A DNA stretch of 64,000 nt from positions 2,990,501-3,054,500 of the forward strand of contig NC_092577.1 in assembly GCF_037975245.1 (NCBI RefSeq). Direction: 5' to 3'. Positions 58,915 to 64,000 of this stretch are shown here, piece after piece. Under the pieces are notes generated by a model. The model saw nothing but the letters and a program-made list of their open reading frames with translations, ran no database searches and had not been told where the DNA came from. This DNA comes from Apostichopus japonicus (lineage: Eukaryota; Echinodermata; Holothuroidea; Aspidochirotida; Stichopodidae). The position numbers and the translations under genes are program-made. Positions within the stretch are counted from its first letter, which is position 1, and the number at the start of each line of letters is the position of its first letter.

Positions 58915-60634
58915 CCGCCTCCCTCAGAGACTTCATCCTCTCTGCCTCCTCCCGGAGTTTGTCATCGAACTTGCCGCCGAAGAGGTCGCTGCCCAGGATC
59001 GGTAAGTTGCGGAACGCGTCCGCCGTGGATCTGGACGACCAATTCAGGGAGTTCAGAACCAGGTCCCGACGTGTCAAGGTAGCCTTAACCGAGACGCGGG
59101 CGAACTGGTCTAATACCATCCTGGAAACGGGTCCCAGGAGGGCAATGATGGCGGCGGTATCTTTGCGGGAGATACCCGATGCCTGGGCCTGTTGGAACGA
59201 TCTGTTCAATAGCTCGGCGAAAAGTAATAGGGCTGACGAGTACTTCATCCCTGCGCGGGAGGCCCTATCTACGTCGAACAGGGAGGATTCTAGGGTCTGT
59301 GCACCCTTCTCCCTGAACTTGTCTTTGCCGTCTAAGGCACCCGCCGACCGAAGTCTCTCCTTCACTTGAGGCGGGATTTGGGGTGGCGTGAAAAGACTTT
59401 CCCAGTCTTCGTCGCCCACGTGGAAAGTGCGATGGGCTGATCGCTGGAAGGCTGTCCAGCGTTTCGCCTGTGCCACCGCCTCGAACCGCTCTCTACATTC
59501 CACATCCACCGGGATGGAGGCTCGAGGCTTTTGGGTGGCCGCGTTCAAAGTGAGTTTGGATGCCGGCCCCTCGTGGGCCCGCGCATCCACCCTTTCCTCG
59601 AAGCCGAGGACTCTGCGGAGTACTGCCGTCGCCTTCTCAAAGGCTTCCGCCGAAATTTCTGTACCCCGTAAGGGTTCTTCATCCTCCGCCTCGGAGTCTC
59701 CACTGAGGAGGCGGGCACTAGCTGCGATTGACAGCGCATCATCAGCTCTGGAGGAGACGTCGTCCCAGGGATCTGCCTGGGCCTCCTCAGGGGCGAGATC
59801 GTCCGTAACCGGTGCTGGCGGTGGCGCCGGTTGTGGTGGAATTGACGGAGCCCCTTGTTGTTCCGGGTCCTGTTGACTCGGCTTTTGTAGCAATTGTCCC
59901 AGGAGGTCTTTAACCTGGGAAAGGAGAGCCTGCCCCGGATCTGGGGATTGTCTCCTCTTTCGTTTCTTGGCCCTGTGTCGCCCAGAAGAATGTCCGCTCG
60001 AGGACGAGGGCGACGAGCCAGACCTCGACCTGCGTCGAGGTCGCCGGTGTCTTTCCCGGCTCCTACCGCGGCTACGGCTGTGGGTACGGCTTCTGCTTCG
60101 GCTTTGGCGCCGTTCCGTACTCTCCGGGGAGAACCCCGAGAAATCTCTCCGGTTGTGGTCCCACGACCCCGGAGTTGAAGTAAATAAGTCCGCCACCGCT
60201 TGTCTTCGGGGGCTTCTGGACTCCACGTGGCCTGAAGTGGACGGACCCTCCTGGGGTCGCGGCCGTGGCTGAGCTGACGCCGCACGGGAATTAGCTCCAT
60301 CTCGTATGGATACCCGTTCCTGAGGAGGGTTTGAGCCATCTCGTATGGCGCCCTCCGTTCCCCCATGTTTAGGGCTTATGCCATCTCTTATGGCCGCCTG
60401 GGGTTCCTTCGCCGGCGGCTTCTTTTTCCCCTGCTTTGAGGAAGCCGCCTTCTTTCTTTCTTCTGCGGCTTTATCCGCCAGCCAGGTACCGATCAAATCC
60501 CAGCGCTCCTGGGTCCAGTCCTGGCAAATGGAGCAGGTCTGCTTACTCCCGCATGGGCGACACTTTGGGCATAAATCATGCTTATCCCATGCTTTGAACG
60601 GACGGAACTGCTTACAAGAACGGCAGTTTTCCAT
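58718..60634 (-). CDS. DIRS gag-like protein, 638 aa
   Basis: The start MENCRSCKQFRPFKAWDKHD opens a cysteine-rich N-terminal segment (CRSC, LCPKC, CGSKQTCSIC), probably zinc-binding. An Arg/Ser-rich stretch follows (about residues 170-225, SRSRSRTHSRSRGRSRERHR), then an acidic Glu/Asp/Pro region, a conserved-looking alpha-helical domain (about 340-550) and an Arg/Ser/Gly-rich tail (SRGSRGRGKRP). It should form the particle that packages the element RNA. It overlaps the next ORF by 197 bases in a different frame, so that ORF must be reached by frameshift or by internal initiation. Confidence 0.88.
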   Translation of the reverse strand: MENCRSCKQFRPFKAWDKHDLCPKCRPCGSKQTCSICQDWTQERWDLIGTWLADKAAEERKKAASSKQGKKKPPAKEPQAAIRDGISPKHGGTEGAIRDGSNPPQERVSIRDGANSRAASAQPRPRPQEGPSTSGHVESRSPRRQAVADLFTSTPGSWDHNRRDFSGFSPESTERRQSRSRSRTHSRSRGRSRERHRRPRRRSRSGSSPSSSSGHSSGRHRAKKRKRRQSPDPGQALLSQVKDLLGQLLQKPSQQDPEQQGAPSIPPQPAPPPAPVTDDLAPEEAQADPWDDVSSRADDALSIAASARLLSGDSEAEDEEPLRGTEISAEAFEKATAVLRRVLGFEERVDARAHEGPASKLTLNAATQKPRASIPVDVECRERFEAVAQAKRWTAFQRSAHRTFHVGDEDWESLFTPPQIPPQVKERLRSAGALDGKDKFREKGAQTLESSLFDVDRASRAGMKYSSALLLFAELLNRSFQQAQASGISRKDTAAIIALLGPVSRMVLDQFARVSVKATLTRRDLVLNSLNWSSRSTADAFRNLPILGSDLFGGKFDDKLREEAERMKSLREADEHMSRPTSSSRPRFDSRQGSRSRSSYSQSRGAPRTHSAPSRPEHRPYRPQYRGSRGSRGRGKRP

Positions 60635-60635
60635 C

Positions 60636-61195
60636 CTTTTTTTTTTTTTTTTTTCCGAGAAATCTCCGAAAAATTTTTTTTTTTTTCGAGAAATCTCCGA
60701 GACCTGAAGCTGTGAAAACTAAATCAAAAACAGTTACTTTACTGCAGAATGAAAACGTACACGGCTGCTGTACGTGAACAGCAAGAAATTCGTATCTAAA
60801 CCAGTACGAAAAATAAACAAGGCAGTTACTTTACTGCAAAGGGAAAACGTACACGACTGCTGTACGAAAACAGTATGAAGAACTAAACAAAGCAGTTACT
60901 TAACTGCAAGTAAGCCCACGTACACGACTGCTGTACGTGGAAGTAAATAAACGCTAGGGGAACGCTACACTAAGGTGCGGGCCTAGCCACGCTACGTGAA
61001 CCACGTTCACGAGGTAAACCAAAAAAACGTTCGAAAATCACGAAAGAAAAAACGTTTCAAAGACAAAAAGCAGTTCAAACGTGCAGGACGTTGAATAGAT
61101 GAAAAAGAATTACAAAAACAACGATAAACTTTAGACGAAGTAATTGAAATCTTAGGATTTAGTGAGAGCAATAAGAGAGCGATACTTGCGTAACA
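60636..61195 (-). other. DIRS 5' untranslated leader with short direct repeats
   Basis: Non-coding stretch between the right terminal repeat and the gag start. It holds three imperfect copies of a word containing CAGTTACTTTACTGCA and ACGTACACGACTGCTGTACG about 90 bases apart, plus a poly-T/A tract just before the gag ATG. ACTGCTGTACGT could be a promoter or packaging element, but nothing in the sequence proves it. Confidence 0.5.
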
Positions 61196-61201
61196 GCTGG
61201 C

Positions 61202-61314
61202 AATTACGGAAGGGAGATGGCCACACTTACATACAGACAAATTGCCAGATGCTAGAGCGAGGTTAATACGGTAATGCATAGGTTATATGAGGTGAGGGAG
61301 TACGCGCTGTGAAT
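61202..61314. repeat. DIRS right terminal repeat with unique extension
   Basis: 61202-61296 is the exact inverted copy of 55231-55325. The outer bases (GGAGTACGCGCTGTGAAT) are unique to this end and recur inverted in the internal complementary region. Confidence 0.93.
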
Positions 61315-63480
61315 ACCAATGTACCGATCATCCATTTGTGTTGGTGCATTATTCAAAATAAACAGTGCTAAAAGCGTGAGAAGGAAAACAACAGCCCAAA
61401 TTTTCTCAGAAAGGACATTTCTGCGAAGTCATGACCTAGATTTTTCATGTGAGTTCAACTCATTATCATCAACCAAGGAGCAATAAATTACCACAGGCTT
61501 GAATTATGCATCAAAACAGATGAAAAGAAAAGATGAAATTTAAGAGAATATGAGAAGAGTCCATAAAATCGCTGTATTTATTACCCATCCATGTTGTTTT
61601 GCAGAAATAAACAGGAAGATCCTTAAAAGAGGGAAGCCTATAAGGACATGTCTGCCATAAACTTAACTACTTATCATAGGCTTACTAATGTAGCTATGGC
61701 GCAAATTGCGAAATTTGTGGAACTGGTACCTGTACAAAACCATAGCAATCAATGGGGCAAGAACCTTGAAGAATTACTTTACATCCATGCGATCGAACAA
61801 AGAAAATATGAAAGTGCACTATATATTCGGCATGCACTCAAGTCATGAGATGACATGAACTGTGACCTTAAAACTTAAGTATCGTTTGGAGGGAAAAACC
61901 AACAAGATAAATTGTAATAATGATATCAAACACTATTAAAAGCATCCCTGGATATATAGGTGGCCATCAGAGTTAAGATTCAGAGGCAGGTTCTTGCATA
62001 GGTTGATTGGAGACAGGAAAGAGAGAGAAAAAGCTAGGGTTACCATATTTCTATTCTTGAAAAGTGGGACAATGACTCCTGGGTATATGGTCTAGAGAGA
62101 GGGTAAGTCTTACCATCTGGAATAGTGAGCATATTGTAAAAACAGTGATATGTATGAGCGTCACAATTAGACCCTTACAGAACCTGGACAACTCAGTTTG
62201 CCGATTAATCAGGCCCGTAGGGTAGTTAATTCTTGCTTCTTATCAAGCAAATGTTGATATGTACATGTAAGCAAATTTACAAGCAAAATTCGATATGAAT
62301 TAAGTCCAATAGCTTAGCTCTGACAGTTCACAATTGGTCCTACGTAGGCAGCCGTGACATCTATCCAGGACACTTGTAGGACTATGGCCCGGGACTAAGG
62401 ACCTTGGATGCCAGATAAACTTCAGGTCAATATTGACTTCATATGCATTGCCATAAAAGGCATTACAATTTTATGCTAAACACTGACCGTCTGACTGACC
62501 AGCCACCCCCCTCCCCCCAAATCCCATATCAAACCTGTCACATGGATCCTTTATATAGCTTCTGATGCAATTAACACACAGTATGTTTGTATTTTAGATC
62601 CTCCTGCAAGCAGAAACTCACAAAGAAGCCATCATTATAATTGGCTTATCAAAGCCATTTAAGCTGACCAAAGTCAGTCTCTTACATTCATATTTAATAT
62701 CCATGATTATGAATTGTCAACAACTCTGTACAGTAGCTGGACGACATACATTGATCTTGGAGTGACTCGAACTCGGGACCTTATGATTGTAAGGCACCGG
62801 CATTAACCACTGAGCTAACACATGTATACATATATTATAAATTGACTCACACACACACACACTTTAACCTAATACTTAGACCATATAGTATACTCTACAT
62901 GTTTAAAGGTCAGCTTGACCCTCAGTCCTTCAATGTCTAGGAATAATGAAGGTCTATGAACAAACATAAAAGTTCTTTTGAAAAGCTGCACTAGCAAGTT
63001 TGAACTTGCTTTAAAGAGGAAGTAATAAACATTAAATCATGTATGTTTATATACTCCACTACTTCTTTTCTTCTCAAGCATCTCTCCTTTAATATTTCTT
63101 TTCTTGAACATTTTGATAGAGAGCTCTCTGACAAACCTCATGACATGAAATTTAAGTTTTCGGTTTTGTTATTTTGTTTCAATTGTAGACTACAAATTGC
63201 ATATCAATCTACGCATCAATAGAAATTGAAAGTATTTATATCTATATATATCATATATTGAAATTAATGGATAATTCTATATGAACATCAACAGTTAAAG
63301 TCAGCTGTTTAATTAAAGCAGCCATAAAAGCAGCTTTCTTGGCTGCCCAGGCGACCGACTTCACAAAACCCGGTGGTTGTATAATATTCAAAATAAGACT
63401 GAAATGGATAAAAACAAAAACTCCTAATGATTAATACTTAATGAGTAATTAATGAATCTGTTAGAATGTACAGAAACTTT
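61315..63480. other. Non-coding stretch right of the DIRS element
   Basis: AT-rich and probably DGKQ intron. Apart from the SINE at 62575-62822 I see no exon. In particular, neither strand shows the first C1 domain of DGKQ. The 66-codon plus frame at 61648 is unrecognised and has no support. Confidence 0.6.
62575..62822 (-). mobile_element. tRNA-derived SINE, copy 2
   Basis: Reverse complement of the same family as 25075-25311, with GTGTTAGCTCAGTGGTTAA head, B box GAGTTCGAGTCAC and the same body and tail. This copy keeps a longer tRNA-like stretch between the boxes and is the better preserved head. Confidence 0.85.
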
Positions 63481-63482
63481 TA

Positions 63483-64000
63483 ATGTACTACATACTGTAC
63501 TATGCTGTCCTGTACTGTGATGTACTGTATTGTACTGTACTATACTATACTGTACTGTACTATACTATACTGTGCTGTACTATACTGTACTATACTGTAC
63601 TGTACTGTACTGTACTATACTGTACTGTACTATACTATACTGTGCTGTACTATACTGTACTATACTATACTGTACTGTACTGTACTATACTGTACTGTGC
63701 TGTACTGTACTATACTAAACTGTACTGTACTGTACTATACTGTACTGTACTGTGCTGTACTATACTGTACTGTACTGTGCTGTACTGTGCTATACTATAC
63801 TATACTGTACTGTACTATACTGTGCTGTACTGTGCTGTACTGTACTATACTATACTGTACTGTACTATACTGTACTGTACTATACTGTACTGTGCTATAC
63901 TATACTGTACTATACTGTACTATACTGTACTATACTGTACTGTACTGTGCTGTACTATACTGTACTATACTATACTGTACTGTACTATACTGTACTGTGC
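63483..64000. repeat. Pentanucleotide satellite, (TACTG/TACTA)n, cut by the window edge
   Basis: More than 500 bases of 5-bp units, alternating CTGTA and CTATA with occasional CTGTG. The two unit types occur in a non-random, higher-order pattern. Open frames here are artefacts of the repeat. Confidence 0.95.

Larger units (their letters stand above)
55188..61314 (-). mobile_element. Complete DIRS-like tyrosine-recombinase retrotransposon
   Basis: A 6.1-kb GC-rich element in AT-rich host sequence, read on the minus strand. Its order is gag-like ORF, reverse transcriptase/RNase H ORF and tyrosine recombinase ORF, all open. The ends carry 95-bp perfect inverted repeats (55231-55325 and 61202-61296), each followed outward by a different unique extension. 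An internal region (55665-55762) is complementary to both extended ends joined together. This is the DIRS1 layout, in which a circular intermediate is integrated by the recombinase. No target duplication is expected and none is seen. It lies upstream of DGKQ exon 53641-53743 and in the same orientation, so probably within an intron of that gene. Confidence 0.96.

Noticed and set aside
56286-60366. Many plus-strand and alternate-frame ORFs across the DIRS element
   Set aside because: Shadows of the minus-strand gag, RT and recombinase frames in GC-rich sequence.
63530-63718. Open frame of Tyr/Cys/Thr/Leu repeats
   Set aside because: An artefact of the pentanucleotide satellite.

Overview
This is a eukaryotic, AT-rich window with long introns, spliced genes with GT-AG boundaries, and many minisatellites and transposon remnants. 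The three host proteins are of metazoan type and all have clear human counterparts, but they differ from the vertebrate versions. Together with a DIRS retrotransposon and tRNA-derived SINEs this suggests an invertebrate animal, perhaps a marine deuterostome such as an echinoderm. The taxon is an inference and is not shown by the sequence.

Layout. (1) Positions 560-4846, minus strand: the 5' seven coding exons of XRCC5/Ku80. The rest of the gene lies beyond the left edge. (2) Positions 4847-5090: a short gap between two divergent start codons, probably a bidirectional promoter. (3) Positions 5091-7989, plus strand: a complete five-exon VCPKMT/METTL21D lysine methyltransferase of 219 aa. (4) Positions 8000-17777: non-coding, with two copies of a MITE family, simple repeats and a cluster of nuclear-receptor-like half-sites. 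(5) Positions 17778-53743, minus strand: 23 coding exons (922 aa) of diacylglycerol kinase theta (DGKQ), complete at the C terminus. The first C1 domain and the N terminus are beyond the right edge. (6) Positions 55188-61314, minus strand: a complete, ORF-intact DIRS-like tyrosine-recombinase retrotransposon, apparently inside an upstream DGKQ intron. (7) Positions 61315-64000: non-coding, with a SINE and a pentanucleotide array that runs off the edge.

The most unusual signal is a recurring arrangement in which tandem repeats overlap or begin exactly at 5' splice sites. XRCC5 exon 7 (126-bp unit), XRCC5 exon 6 (79-bp unit), the second C1-domain exon of DGKQ (22-bp unit) and a DGKQ catalytic exon (about 135-bp unit) are each followed by tandem copies that carry the exon end and/or the splice donor. 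Some copies keep the donor hexamer while their reading frame is broken.

The host genes are not a functional pathway. Ku80 acts in DNA double-strand-break repair, VCPKMT trimethylates VCP/p97, and DGK theta turns diacylglycerol into phosphatidic acid. Their arrangement (XRCC5 and VCPKMT head to head, VCPKMT and DGKQ tail to tail) matters mainly for shared promoter use.
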